DNA of 64,000 nt from Mycobacteriaceae bacterium (GCA_019749805.1 JAIEPH010000049.1:62001-126000), one strand, 5' to 3'; positions 1-8,702 are shown, numbered from the stretch's first letter. Notes: a model not told the origin generated them from the sequence alone. Numbers and translations are program-made.

Positions 1-1
1 A

Positions 2-361
2 GCGGGAATCGCCATGTCACAGCCGGGCGGCTCGAACTACATGAACGTCGTCGGTGAGCCCTATAACAAGGCCCTGCAAATTTTGAAGTCCCAGGGCTAC
101 AAGGGCTACTTCGGCGGATCGTTCGGCAGCGTGCTGTCCCAGGCCAACTGCCTCGTCGACAGCCAGAAGGTCACCTCGGGCGGTCGCATCCTGCTGATGC
201 TGGACTGCAGCCAGGCAGCAGCCGACCAGCTCGAGCAGATGGGCCCGTCGGGCGGTCCCCGTGTCGGCGGTAACGGCGTCACCACCGTGACCCCGACGCC
301 GGTCGTGCCGATCCAGGGCGCTCCTGGCGCAGGTGCTCCGGCCGCGCCTCCGCCGGCCTAG
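2..361 (+). CDS. Hypothetical exported protein, 5' end outside window
   Basis: The reading frame is open from the first bases (Ala-Gly-Ile-Ala before the first Met at 14), so the true start and probably a signal peptide lie upstream; only about 119 residues are visible. The visible part has a compact segment of about 60 residues resembling a PASTA-like repeat (Val-Val-Gly-Glu-Pro followed by an Ala-Leu-x-x-Leu helix), with two cysteines near visible residues 47 and 70 that could form a disulfide. A Pro/Ala/Gly-rich tail ends in APPPA. No enzymatic motif is seen. The stop overlaps the end of the convergent SRPBCC gene by 4 bp. The PASTA likeness is a weak impression only. Confidence 0.7.
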   Translation, partial: AGIAMSQPGGSNYMNVVGEPYNKALQILKSQGYKGYFGGSFGSVLSQANCLVDSQKVTSGGRILLMLDCSQAAADQLEQMGPSGGPRVGGNGVTTVTPTPVVPIQGAPGAGAPAAPPPA

Positions 362-792
362 CTTTCGACCATGTGACGCAGGTTCTTCAGCGTCTCACCC
401 ATATTGCGGGCGACCTGGCCGGCGGCCACGCGGTCCGCGATCAGCCCGAGGACGTTGCCCGCCGATTCATAGGCCAGCCGGAAGGTGACTTTCGTGCGGC
501 CGTCGACCGTTTCGCGTAACCGAAACCGTCCGCGTTGTGAGACACCGGTGAGTCCCACCCACGACAACTCGCGTGGCGGGTCGAACTCGACGACCTCGAT
601 GACGCCGCCGATGGGCACCGACCCCACCTTCCAATGCACGGTGTAGCGGGCGCCCAGACTGGCCGGCTCGTCGTCCGCGGTTTCCCACCGTTCGAGGCTG
701 GCCATGAACTCCGGGTAGCAGTCGGGGTTGCTGACCACCTTCCACACCGCTTCGCGGTCGGCGTCGACCACGCACTGCCGTTGCACCCGCAT
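358..792 (-). CDS. SRPBCC (polyketide cyclase/START-like) protein
   Basis: 144-residue protein with the typical SRPBCC layout: an N-terminal strand reading VDADREAVWKVVSNPDCYPEF, then beta strands with a conserved Trp (WETADDEP), and a long C-terminal helix ending NLRHMVES. Such proteins bind hydrophobic ligands in a helix-grip fold; no catalytic residues are evident. The start at 792 (ATG, MRVQRQ) is preferred over the longer frame because a GAAGAAGAG Shine-Dalgarno-like tract precedes it and the fold begins there. It lies 31 bp downstream of the acyltransferase gene on the same strand, so the two are probably co-transcribed. The ligand is unknown. Confidence 0.8.
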   Translation of the reverse strand: MRVQRQCVVDADREAVWKVVSNPDCYPEFMASLERWETADDEPASLGARYTVHWKVGSVPIGGVIEVVEFDPPRELSWVGLTGVSQRGRFRLRETVDGRTKVTFRLAYESAGNVLGLIADRVAAGQVARNMGETLKNLRHMVES

Positions 793-823
793 CAGTACCG
801 TCTCTTCTTCGCGCAAGCTCTCA

Positions 824-1669
824 TCAGCCCAGCACCGGGAATCGTCGTTCTGCCGCGAGCCGGTCCACCCCGGCCTGCAGCGCGGCCTCCACCTTTTCGT
901 GCACGTCGCGGTCATCGCTGCCGGCGATGTCGTCCGGCGCGATCGGGTCCTGCACCTCGATCGCGATCTTCGTCGGTAGGGGCAAGCGCGGCACCATGTC
1001 GCTGACCGTCAGACCCCACGGTGGCGCCAGCAGAATCGGGACGCTCTTCAGCCGGGCCATCTTGTCGACCATCAGCAGCTTGGCCAGCCACTGCCCGCGG
1101 TCGAGGAACAGCGCCGCCTCCTGCCCGCCAACGCTGGCGATCGGCACGATCGGGACCCCCGCCTCACGAGCGAGCTTGACGTAGCCCTTGCGGCCGCCGA
1201 AATCCACATTGTGCCGCTGCCACGACGGTCGAAACACTTCGTAATCACCGCCGGGATACACGAGCAGCGCGGCACCGGACTTCAGCGCCAGCTCGGCGTT
1301 TTCGTGGTTGGCGGCCACGGTGCCGAACTTGCGGAGCGAGCCGAGTCCCGGCATCGACACGACGAGGTTGTGGGCGAGTTGATAAAACGGTCGCTCGACG
1401 CCGAAGTACGAACAGAACGCCAGCGTGAAGACGAACGTGTCCGGCGGGAGGTTGCCGCCGCTGTGGTTGCCGACCATCAGCACCGGGCCGTCGGTCGGAA
1501 TCCGGTCCAGACCGCGGACGTCCGCACGAAAGTACAACGACGCCAGCAGCCACAGGCCCGGCAGCTGCTCGCGGATGTAGTCGGGATCGCGTTGGTCGAG
1601 GTCGGCCCTGGGCACGCGGGAGGCAACCTGGTGCCGGGTCCAGTTCAGTACGTCGCCGAGCACCGCCAT
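824..1669 (-). CDS. PlsC-family (LPLAT) acyltransferase
   Basis: 281-residue protein of the lysophospholipid acyltransferase superfamily, MGAT-like branch. The block-I motif reads GNHSGGNLPPD around residues 70-80; the usual H-x4-D spacing is altered to H-x7-D, which resembles mycobacterial relatives. A second block (VYPGGDYEVFRP) and a third (GVPIVPIASVGG) follow in the expected order. It would transfer an acyl group to a glycerol or lysolipid acceptor at the membrane. The start at 1669 (MAVLGDV) is chosen over a longer frame beginning at 1741 because the upstream extension is poor in family features. It reads divergently from the metal-dependent hydrolase gene at 1791. Acceptor unknown. Confidence 0.82.
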   Translation of the reverse strand: MAVLGDVLNWTRHQVASRVPRADLDQRDPDYIREQLPGLWLLASLYFRADVRGLDRIPTDGPVLMVGNHSGGNLPPDTFVFTLAFCSYFGVERPFYQLAHNLVVSMPGLGSLRKFGTVAANHENAELALKSGAALLVYPGGDYEVFRPSWQRHNVDFGGRKGYVKLAREAGVPIVPIASVGGQEAALFLDRGQWLAKLLMVDKMARLKSVPILLAPPWGLTVSDMVPRLPLPTKIAIEVQDPIAPDDIAGSDDRDVHEKVEAALQAGVDRLAAERRFPVLG

Positions 1670-1790
1670 AGCGGTTTTATTGACCGCAGACGGGCGCTTG
1701 AAACTCGAAATCCGCCAAGAACCCGATACCGGCGTTCCCACCTACTTCCGGTAAGCTCCCGTGCACCACCTTCTAGTGAAGGAGTCCGCC

Positions 1791-2684
1791 ATGGCAACGT
1801 TGCCTGCCCGGGAGATCGATCCGGGACCGGTACAGATCCAGGCCCGCAAGGTGCAGTTCGACCTCGCGGAGGTCCCGTTGGAGTGGATCCCAGCTCACCC
1901 GGTCGCGTCCACCATGATCAACCTCTTCAACGTCGTGCTGCCCACCGCCGAACATTGGTTCGTCGAGACGTTCAACGAGGCGCTGCCGTTGGTCAAGGAT
2001 CCCAAGCTCGCCGAGGACATCCGCGGTTTCATCGGCCAGGAAGCCACGCATGCCGCCGCCCACGACGACGTGATCCGCGACTTCCTCGTCGGCAACGGCG
2101 TAGACCCCGCGCCGATCCTCGAGATGGTCGAGTATCTGTTCGGAAAGGTCTTGGCACCAACGACTTCCACGAATCCGAAGCGTCGGCTGAGCAACCTCTG
2201 TGAACGTCTTTGGATCATCGCGGCCATCGAGCACTACACCGCTGTCCTCGGCGACTTCGCGCTCAACTCCACCTGGGACGAGCACCGCGCCGACCCGACG
2301 ATGGTCGACCTGTTCCGGTGGCACGGCAGTGAGGAGGTCGAGCATCGCAGCGTCGCGCACGACGTGGCGGTCTACTTCCACGACAGCTACCTCGACCGCA
2401 TCAGGGCCATGACGGTGGCCGCAACGGGGATCTTCGTCTTCTTCCAGCGCGGTACGCGGTACCTGTTCAAAACTGATCCCGCGACCGACATCGGTTGGTG
2501 GAAGATGCAGCGCCTGCGGATTCGCGACTCGCAACTCGGGCTGCTGCCAAGGTTCCGGATACTGTTCGGCTCGCAGACACTGACGTACTTCCGGCCGGCC
2601 TACACACCCGAGCAGATGGGCTCCACCGCGCAGGCCGTCGCCTACCTGGCCACCTCCCCCGCTGCCCGCGCAGCTCACCTTTGA
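1791..2684 (+). CDS. Metal-dependent hydrolase (PF10118-like)
   Basis: 297-residue protein resembling the bacterial metal-dependent hydrolase family PF10118. Two acidic/histidine clusters typical of a di-metal four-helix protein are visible: GQEATHAAAHDD near residues 83-94 and SEEVEHRSVAHD near residues 182-193. The ATG at 1791 has a strong GAAGGAG ribosome site about 8 bp upstream. The stop codon overlaps the start of the ferredoxin reductase gene (ATGA at 2684), so the two are translationally coupled; electron input to the metal centre by that reductase is plausible but inferred. An oxidase or desaturase-like activity is as likely as hydrolysis. Confidence 0.8.
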   Translation: MATLPAREIDPGPVQIQARKVQFDLAEVPLEWIPAHPVASTMINLFNVVLPTAEHWFVETFNEALPLVKDPKLAEDIRGFIGQEATHAAAHDDVIRDFLVGNGVDPAPILEMVEYLFGKVLAPTTSTNPKRRLSNLCERLWIIAAIEHYTAVLGDFALNSTWDEHRADPTMVDLFRWHGSEEVEHRSVAHDVAVYFHDSYLDRIRAMTVAATGIFVFFQRGTRYLFKTDPATDIGWWKMQRLRIRDSQLGLLPRFRILFGSQTLTYFRPAYTPEQMGSTAQAVAYLATSPAARAAHL

Positions 2685-3799
2685 TGGGCCTGCGAGAGAG
2701 ATACCGGCAGCTGCCCGCCAATCCGTTCCGGCCGGCACGCCGTGACGTGATTCTGGGCTTCGCCGACGCTGTGATCTCCGGTATGGACGCGCTGGCGGGC
2801 GCCACCAGGCGGGTCGCTCTGCCGGCAGCGTGCGACCAGACCCGGCTGTTGCGCGTGGTCGACAGGCAGACGGTGGCACACGACGAGAACGTGGTGGCAC
2901 TGACGTTCGCCGCCGCGGACGGCGAGCCGTTACCCCGTTGGCATCCCGGTGCCCATATCGATGTCGGCCTACCCAGCGGACGGGTGCGCCAGTACTCACT
3001 GTGCGGGAATCCCGACCGCGCCGACGTGTACCGCATTGCGGTGCGCAGGATTCCTGACGGTGGCGGAGGTTCGATCGAGGTGCATGACGCTCTCGAGGTC
3101 GGTGCGACCGTCACGACGCAGGGTCCCCGTAACGCGTTCCCCCTGACCGTGCCGGGTTACGGTTCGCCGACACGGCAATTCCGTTTCATCGCAGGCGGTA
3201 TCGGGATCACGCCGATTCTGCCGATGCTGGCTGTGGCCCGGCGCCTCAGCGTCGACTGGTCCATGGTCTACGCCGGACGTACCCGTGACAGCCTGCCGTT
3301 CCTCGACGACGTCGAGGGGTACGGCGATCAGGTCCGTATCCACACCGACGACGACGCCGGGCTGCCGTCGGCGGCCGATCTGCTCGGCGACTGCCCGGAC
3401 GGCACCGCGGTCTACGCGTGCGGACCCGCCCCCATGCTCACCGCGATCCGGTCCGAACTGGCGGGCCGCGACAAGATCGAACTCCACTTCGAGCGGTTCG
3501 CCGCGCCGCCGGTGGTCGATGGCACGGAGTTCGACGTCACGGTCGCGTCGACCGGACAACAAATCCGCGTGGCCGCCGACGAGACCTTGCTCGCAGCGCT
3601 GAAGCGCGCCGACGTCGACGCTCCGTACTCCTGCCAGCAGGGCTTCTGCGGGACGTGCCGCACGCGCGTCCTCGGTGTTGTTGGGGGGGCCGTCGACCAC
3701 CGCGACACCCTGCTCACGGAACCCGAACACGAGAACCGGATGATGTTGATCTGCATATCCCGCGCCGCCGACGGGTCGCGTCTCACGCTCGACCTCTAG
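2684..3799 (+). CDS. Ferredoxin reductase with C-terminal 2Fe-2S domain
   Basis: 371-residue phthalate dioxygenase reductase-like flavoprotein. An FMN/FAD-binding barrel comes first (RQYSLCGNP near residue 105, the R-x-Y-S flavin motif), then an NAD(P)H domain (GGIGITPILPML near residues 170-181 and YACGPAPML near residues 244-252). The last 80 residues form a plant-type 2Fe-2S ferredoxin with Cys-x4-Cys-x2-Cys in CQQGFCGTC and the fourth Cys in LICIS. It passes electrons from NAD(P)H to an oxygenase or diiron partner. The ATG at 2684 overlaps the stop of the upstream metal hydrolase gene, pointing to that protein as its partner. Confidence 0.88.
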   Translation: MGLRERYRQLPANPFRPARRDVILGFADAVISGMDALAGATRRVALPAACDQTRLLRVVDRQTVAHDENVVALTFAAADGEPLPRWHPGAHIDVGLPSGRVRQYSLCGNPDRADVYRIAVRRIPDGGGGSIEVHDALEVGATVTTQGPRNAFPLTVPGYGSPTRQFRFIAGGIGITPILPMLAVARRLSVDWSMVYAGRTRDSLPFLDDVEGYGDQVRIHTDDDAGLPSAADLLGDCPDGTAVYACGPAPMLTAIRSELAGRDKIELHFERFAAPPVVDGTEFDVTVASTGQQIRVAADETLLAALKRADVDAPYSCQQGFCGTCRTRVLGVVGGAVDHRDTLLTEPEHENRMMLICISRAADGSRLTLDL

Positions 3800-3821
3800 C
3801 GGTATCTCGTACTATTCGCCC

Positions 3822-5249
3822 ATGCCGCTGGCCGATGGCGCGACGTTCGCCGGTTACACCATCGTGCGACTGCTCGGCGCGGGCGGTATGGGCGAGGTCT
3901 ACCTCGCGCAGCATCCGCGGCTGCCGCGCCGCGACGCGCTGAAGGTGCTGCCGGCGTCGGTGTCCGCTGACGGTGAGTACCGGGAACGATTCGACCGCGA
4001 GGCCGACATCGCCGCCACGCTCTGGCATCCACACATCGTCGGCGTTCACGACCGCGGCGAGTTCGAAGGCCAGCTCTGGATCTCGATGGACTATGTCGAG
4101 GGCACCGATGCGTCATGCCTGCTGCGTCAGAGCTATCCCGACGGGATGCCCAGAGGCGAAGTCGCCGAGATCATCTCCGCCGTGGCCGACGCCTTGGACT
4201 ACGCCCATCAACGCAACCTGCTGCACCGCGACGTGAAACCCGCCAACATCCTGCTCGCCAATCCCGAGGCCGACGATCAACGGATTCTGCTGGCGGACTT
4301 CGGAATCGCCCGCTGGACCAACGACATCAGCGGCTTGACGGCGACCAACATGACGGTCGGCACCGTGTCCTACGCCGCACCCGAGCAATTGATGGGTGAG
4401 CGGCTCGATGGCCGGGCCGACCAATATGCGTTGGCAGCCACCGCATTTCACCTGCTGAGCGGTAGGCCACCATTCCAGCATTCGAATCCCGCTGTCGTCA
4501 TCAGCCAGCACCTGTCGGCGACGCCGCCGGCGATCGGCGATCAGTGCCCGGAGCTGGCCGGGCTGGATCCCGTGCTCGCCAAGGCACTGGCGAAGTCCCC
4601 GGCCGACCGTTTCGAGCGGTGCTCCGATTTCGCGCGAGCGCTCGCCCATCAACTCGGGTCGGACGCACCGGCCGATGTGGGCACCAGCCTCGCCGCCGGG
4701 GTGCCGACGTCCGCGAAAGCGCCCCGACGATCCCTGATGCGCGCCGGAATCATCGTCCCGGCCATCCTGGCGGTACTGCTGCTCGCAGCGATCGTGGTGG
4801 CTGTGTTCGAGGCCGGGCGCGCCGACAACGAAGACCGCCCGGCATCCGCCGCGACCACAACCTCACCGACGCTCACCAGGCCGACGTCCACGCCACTGCC
4901 CCGACCGCCGGAACCGCCATCGGCAACGACGCCGACCACCACGGCCACCATCACGCCTGCACCCACCGCCGCTGTCATCGGGGCGAACTGTTCCCCCGTC
5001 GGCAGCACTTCCACGACGGCCGACGGCTCCACTGCGTACTGCTCGACCCTGCAGCCCACGGGCGACTCTGTCTGGTCACTCACCGAGGGCGACGTCCCCA
5101 GTCCCACGGTCACCACCGAACCGACCGAGGATCCGCTGCCGGCCGCCGAAGAGTCCCCGGTACTGATGTGTATGCAACAGACCGGGCAGACCCGCCGTGA
5201 ATGCCGCAGGGATATTCGGGAAAGCAACGGATTACCTGTGCTGCCATGA
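3822..5249 (+). CDS. pknF: Serine/threonine protein kinase PknF
   Basis: 475-residue membrane Ser/Thr kinase. The kinase domain shows the glycine loop GAGGMG (19-24), ATP-anchoring Lys41, catalytic loop HRDVKPAN (135-142), DFG (159-161), activation-loop threonines at 173, 175 and 178, and APE (186-188). A Pro/Ala linker leads to one transmembrane helix (about 308-329) and a Thr/Pro-rich extracellular domain with four cysteines ending near CMQQTGQTRRECR. The N-terminus, extracellular domain and C-terminus match my recollection of M. tuberculosis PknF closely, including the ending. The stop overlaps the next gene (ATGA at 5246), coupling it to a SnoaL-like protein. Confidence 0.93.
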   Translation: MPLADGATFAGYTIVRLLGAGGMGEVYLAQHPRLPRRDALKVLPASVSADGEYRERFDREADIAATLWHPHIVGVHDRGEFEGQLWISMDYVEGTDASCLLRQSYPDGMPRGEVAEIISAVADALDYAHQRNLLHRDVKPANILLANPEADDQRILLADFGIARWTNDISGLTATNMTVGTVSYAAPEQLMGERLDGRADQYALAATAFHLLSGRPPFQHSNPAVVISQHLSATPPAIGDQCPELAGLDPVLAKALAKSPADRFERCSDFARALAHQLGSDAPADVGTSLAAGVPTSAKAPRRSLMRAGIIVPAILAVLLLAAIVVAVFEAGRADNEDRPASAATTTSPTLTRPTSTPLPRPPEPPSATTPTTTATITPAPTAAVIGANCSPVGSTSTTADGSTAYCSTLQPTGDSVWSLTEGDVPSPTVTTEPTEDPLPAAEESPVLMCMQQTGQTRRECRRDIRESNGLPVLP

Positions 5250-5806
5250 GCCTGACCACTTCCGACCGCTTCGCGCTCGCCGACCTGGTGCATCTCTACG
5301 CATCAGCCGTGGACGACCGACGCTTCGATGACGTGGTCGAATTGTTCACGCACACAGCCGAACTGCGGCTACCTGATCCACCCCGCTCATTGGAGCCGGT
5401 ACGCAGCCACCATGGCCGCGACGGTGTGCGGTCCGCGATGGCGGCGCTGGCCACCGTGACCCGCACCGAGCACGCAATCGTCGGCGAGGTGTACGCCGCG
5501 GGAGAAGGCGCCGATTATGCGCTGGGCCGGATCACGTGCATCGCGCACCACTGGACGGTCGCAGGAGATCAGATCACCGACCTGGTATGGCATCTGCGCT
5601 ACGACGACGAATACCTGCGGACACCGGCCGGGTGGCGAATTCACGGCCGTGCGTTGACGATCAACGCTATCGAGACGCGGCCGGTTCGTCGCCTTCGAGC
5701 ACCGAAACCAGACGGTCGAGCAGCGGCCGCTGGCCCTTCAGCAACTTCGACCGAGCCTGCGCCACGGGAAACCAACCCACCCGGTCCATTTCGGGAAACT
5801 CCCTGA
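5246..5806 (+). CDS. SnoaL-like (NTF2 fold) protein with C-terminal extension
   Basis: 186-residue protein. Residues 1-150 have the SnoaL_4/NTF2-like pattern (N-terminal helix ALADLVHLYASAVDDRRFDD, middle HHGRDGVRSAM, C-terminal WRIHGRALTIN). Members bind or modify small hydrophobic molecules; no catalysis is assured. The ATG lies inside the pknF stop codon, so translation is coupled. The last 35-40 residues are low-complexity Pro/Arg/Ala and run antisense through the end of the convergent NUDIX gene for 140 bp, so the ancestral stop has probably been lost near 5690. Function unknown. Confidence 0.78.
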   Translation: MSLTTSDRFALADLVHLYASAVDDRRFDDVVELFTHTAELRLPDPPRSLEPVRSHHGRDGVRSAMAALATVTRTEHAIVGEVYAAGEGADYALGRITCIAHHWTVAGDQITDLVWHLRYDDEYLRTPAGWRIHGRALTINAIETRPVRRLRAPKPDGRAAAAGPSATSTEPAPRETNPPGPFRETP

Positions 5807-6152
5807 CCTTCCCCGACCCCTTTGGCCACTCCAGTTCGAAGGTGTTGGAGAACGTGCCTTCCAGGTCGAGGTCGCCGCGGACGGCGAACGCGGTGATCAC
5901 CTTGCCGCTCGGCTGTTTCACCGGTTCGAGGTCGATGCGCGGCCCTTCGGGTGCCCGCTTGCCCAGCTCCTCGGAGAACTCCCGCTGCGCGACCGCCCAC
6001 GGGTCTTCGTCCTCGGTGTACTCCCCCTTGGGTATCGACCACGCACCGTCGTCCTTGTGCACCCAGAAGGGCCCACCGGGATGGCCGATCAGCACTTCGA
6101 GTTCACCGTCGACGACGCGGTAGAGCAGCAGCCCCGCACTGAGTTTGGGCAC
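5667..6152 (-). CDS. NUDIX hydrolase
   Basis: 161-residue NUDIX protein with a clear box: G-x5-E-x7-R-E-x2-E-E-x-G, beginning at GEYTED and ending REFSEELGK (about residues 43-65), where the glutamates bind Mg2+. The N-terminus MPKLSAGLLLYR and the internal HPGGPFWVHKDDGAWSIPKG are typical of the family that hydrolyses nucleoside-diphosphate-linked substrates; the substrate is not predictable. It lies 29 bp downstream of a small gene on the same strand. A pair of 12-bp direct repeats in that gap may form its promoter or operator. The gene end is overlapped by the SnoaL extension on the other strand. Confidence 0.88.
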   Translation of the reverse strand: MPKLSAGLLLYRVVDGELEVLIGHPGGPFWVHKDDGAWSIPKGEYTEDEDPWAVAQREFSEELGKRAPEGPRIDLEPVKQPSGKVITAFAVRGDLDLEGTFSNTFELEWPKGSGKVREFPEMDRVGWFPVAQARSKLLKGQRPLLDRLVSVLEGDEPAASR

Positions 6153-6161
6153 CGCTCGAGC

Positions 6162-6189
6162 CTAGTAAGTACTCGCGCTAGTCAGTACT
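6162..6189. repeat. Tandem 12-bp direct repeats upstream of the NUDIX gene
   Basis: CTAGTAAGTACT (6162-6173) and CTAGTCAGTACT (6178-6189) differ by one base and are spaced 16 bp start to start. Each contains AGTACT, itself a palindrome, so an inverted arrangement AAGTACT/AGTACTT is also present. The repeats lie 10 bp or more upstream of the NUDIX start at 6152. They could be binding sites for a regulator, or chance. Confidence 0.4.
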
Positions 6190-6373
6190 TGCGGTCACCC
6201 TCGCTGCTGTCGAAGAACGCCCAGTCACCGTCATCGGACTTGACCTCCATGCGCCATCCGAGTTCCGGATCGGCCTTCTGGTCGACGAACCATGCGTGTG
6301 CGTCGTCGGCGCTGTCGATGTCCTTCGTGTCGACGACGTCACCTTTGGGGTTCAGAACGCGATATGTAGCCAT
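6182..6373 (-). CDS. Small conserved hypothetical protein (63 aa)
   Basis: 63-residue acidic protein beginning MATYRVLNPKGDVVD with an alternating beta pattern, a central DSADDAHAWFVDQ helix and a C-terminal WAFFDSSEGDRKY. No signal peptide, membrane segment or catalytic motif. The ATG at 6373 is chosen over an upstream start at 6406 because the protein pattern begins there. It lies 33 bp downstream of the NDH-2-like gene on the same strand and is likely co-transcribed with it. I do not recognise a named family. Confidence 0.7.
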   Translation of the reverse strand: MATYRVLNPKGDVVDTKDIDSADDAHAWFVDQKADPELGWRMEVKSDDGDWAFFDSSEGDRKY

Positions 6374-6406
6374 ACCGGTTAACGTTCCCGCTCCGGGCGA
6401 TTCCAA

Positions 6407-7720
6407 TCAGTCCGGTTTGGGCATCGGGATGCCCTCGCTGGTGGAGAACCGCGCATCCTCCTGTGTCGAGAGCCCGAAGGACACGACGGACCTGTCGAAG
6501 AACACATCCGTCAGATATGCCAGCGATACCGCCCACCGATTGACAGATCGCGGGATCGCGTAGATGTGGTACACGCGGGTCACCACCTTGGCCGGGAAGC
6601 CGGACAACTGCACGTTGAGTGGGTTGGCGACGGCGTAGCGCGGTCCGAGGTCGACCACCAGGCCCATGTTGCGATGCTTGTATGGCTTGGCTTTCCCATA
6701 GCCCAGACTCGCTGCCACGTTGCGGGCCAACGCTTTTCCCTGCCGAGTGGCATGTTGCGCGGTCGGCGGGGTGATCTTGCCCGGCTGCGTGACGTCCGGG
6801 ACCGCTGCCGCATCGCCCGCCCCGAACACGTCGGGGTGGCCGGGAACCTGCAGCTCGGTGGTGACTTTCAGACGACCACGTTCGGTCGGCAGCCCGAGCT
6901 TCTCGATCAACGGCGCACCGGTGACTCCGGTCACCCATGCGACGGTGTGCGTGCGGATCAGCGAGTCGTCACTGAGCACAACGTGTTCGGCGTGGACTTC
7001 GGAGAGCGTGACACCGAGCCGCACGTCGATGCCGCGCGCTTTGAGCACCCGCTGCGCCGCCGCGCCGAGCTTCTCGCCCACTTCGGGCATGACCTGCTCG
7101 GCCAGGTCCAGCAGGACGAACTTCACCGCGGACGGGTCGAACCCCATCTGTTTCGCGGCCGAATCGGCAAGAGCTCGCAGCTGTACGGCCAGCTCGGTAC
7201 CCGAGTACGACGCGCCGACCACCACGACCGTCCGTCGCGCCTCGGCCCGGCCGGCGTCGTCGTCGACGTCGGCCAGTTCCAGTTGTTCCAGCACGTGGTC
7301 GCGTAGATACAGCGCCTCTGCCGTCGACTTGAGACCGCGGGCGTGTTCGGCCAGCCCCGGGATGTCGAACAGCCGGGTGACCGAGCCCGGCGTCAGCACC
7401 AACCGGTCCCACCTCAGGCTGCGCACGCGCTCCTCCGGGTCGGTGAACGTCACCGTCCGTCCCTCGAAGTCGACTTCGTCGACTCTGCCCCTGATCGCCT
7501 GTACGCCGCGCAGCGCGTTGGCGAGCGGTATGGCGACGAAGCGCGCGTCGACGAGCCCACCTGCCACGTCGGGCAGCAGTGGCGTGTAGAGCATGTAATC
7601 GACGGGCGAGATGATCGTGATGTCGACCGAAGCCCCAGCCTGTCTGCGCATCTTTCGCGCCAGCTGACGGGCGCATTCGAAGCCGGTGAATCCACTGCCG
7701 ACTATCACCACTGAAGTCAT
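6407..7720 (-). CDS. NADH dehydrogenase type II-like flavoprotein
   Basis: 437-residue pyridine nucleotide-disulfide oxidoreductase family protein. The N-terminal FAD Rossmann motif is VVIVGSGFTGFE (4-15), the NAD(P)H motif VVVVGASYSGTE lies near 167-178, and the FAD-closing GAGDAAAVPD near 302-311. The C-terminal region has a Tyr/Trp-rich membrane-associated segment (TRVYHIYAIPRSVNRW), as in type II NADH:quinone oxidoreductases. It most likely oxidises NADH and reduces menaquinone at the inner membrane face; it is a divergent paralogue rather than canonical Ndh. It is transcribed divergently from the gene at 7818. Confidence 0.82.
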   Translation of the reverse strand: MTSVVIVGSGFTGFECARQLARKMRRQAGASVDITIISPVDYMLYTPLLPDVAGGLVDARFVAIPLANALRGVQAIRGRVDEVDFEGRTVTFTDPEERVRSLRWDRLVLTPGSVTRLFDIPGLAEHARGLKSTAEALYLRDHVLEQLELADVDDDAGRAEARRTVVVVGASYSGTELAVQLRALADSAAKQMGFDPSAVKFVLLDLAEQVMPEVGEKLGAAAQRVLKARGIDVRLGVTLSEVHAEHVVLSDDSLIRTHTVAWVTGVTGAPLIEKLGLPTERGRLKVTTELQVPGHPDVFGAGDAAAVPDVTQPGKITPPTAQHATRQGKALARNVAASLGYGKAKPYKHRNMGLVVDLGPRYAVANPLNVQLSGFPAKVVTRVYHIYAIPRSVNRWAVSLAYLTDVFFDRSVVSFGLSTQEDARFSTSEGIPMPKPD

Positions 7721-7817
7721 TGGTTCCCACCTTACGGAACGAGGTCACGGCGCCCTAGTCCCCTGTTGCCGATCATGATTCACCCGCGTCCCCTTCGTTT
7801 CGCGGCACGGATAGCGG

Positions 7818-8636
7818 ATGCTGGATGACATGACGGGTCCCCTGCGCCGGTTCGATCCGTTCCGACCGATCGACATGCTGACGTCACTGTGGTCATCGGC
7901 CGCGACGGGCCCGGTCAGCAGCGGCGCGGCGATGGCGTACCGGACGCTGTTCACGACCGTGCGCCGGATGGTGGTGGGCCGCCGGCTCGCCCTGCGACTC
8001 GACGACGGCGTGCTCACGGTGACGGTCACGGAATTCGACTCCAGGCTCGACGTACGCGGCCTCGCGGTGGGACAACTCAACGACGTCCGCATCGCTGTGC
8101 GTGACATCCGCTGGGCGGACCACACGTTCGACAATGCGACGGCGGTGCTGCACAACGTGCACATGCGACCGGCCGCGCCGCCAGTCATGGTGGCTGCTCC
8201 TGTCGACCTGACGCTGGAGGTGCCCACGTCGGCCCTGCACGATCTGTTCCGCTGGGCGGCACCGCGACTGTCCGGCGAGGTCGGCAGCGACGGCATCGCG
8301 CGGCTGCGAATGGCCCGCCGCCCAATGGTCGGCCACCTGGAGATCGACGCGCGCCTCGACGGTTCGACGCTGTGGCTTCGTCCGCGCGTCCTCATCGTCC
8401 GGCGTTCTCGGATGGCGCTGCCGGCCAAGACACCGGCCTATCCGGTGCACCTGCCCGAGCTGCCGCACGGTTTGCGGCTCACCGGCATCCGCTTCGCCCC
8501 CGATGCGGTGTGCCTGTCGGCGTCGGTGTCGGAATGGCAGATGGATATGCCGCGCTCGCGGCTCGAGGACATTCTCGGTCAGCTCAGCGTTGCCGGGGTA
8601 CCACTCAACCTCACGAGATTGACGCGCCTTCTCTAG
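7818..8636 (+). CDS. LmeA/DUF2993-like lipid-binding protein
   Basis: 272-residue basic protein with no signal peptide, rich in alternating beta strands (LALRLDDGVLTVTVTEFDSRLD, then LNDVRIAVRDIRW). The pattern of amphipathic strands and the statement-like repeats resemble the DUF2993/LmeA group of phospholipid-binding proteins in actinobacteria; the assignment is tentative. An alternative start is the in-frame ATG at 7830 (MTGPLRR). It is divergent from the NDH-2-like gene. A small inverted repeat (CGTCAA/TTGACG, 8642-8658) follows the stop. Confidence 0.6.
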   Translation: MLDDMTGPLRRFDPFRPIDMLTSLWSSAATGPVSSGAAMAYRTLFTTVRRMVVGRRLALRLDDGVLTVTVTEFDSRLDVRGLAVGQLNDVRIAVRDIRWADHTFDNATAVLHNVHMRPAAPPVMVAAPVDLTLEVPTSALHDLFRWAAPRLSGEVGSDGIARLRMARRPMVGHLEIDARLDGSTLWLRPRVLIVRRSRMALPAKTPAYPVHLPELPHGLRLTGIRFAPDAVCLSASVSEWQMDMPRSRLEDILGQLSVAGVPLNLTRLTRLL

Positions 8637-8641
8637 CTACT

Positions 8642-8658
8642 CGTCAATGTTGTTGACG
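8642..8658. repeat. Short inverted repeat after the LmeA-like gene
   Basis: CGTCAA (8642-8647) and TTGACG (8653-8658) form a 6-bp hairpin with a 5-nt loop starting 5 bp after the stop codon. It is too short and lacks a T-tract, so a terminator role is only possible. Confidence 0.3.
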
Positions 8659-8702
8659 CATAGGCGATTCTGCCAACCACGGATCAAATTCTGCCAGCGG
8701 AA

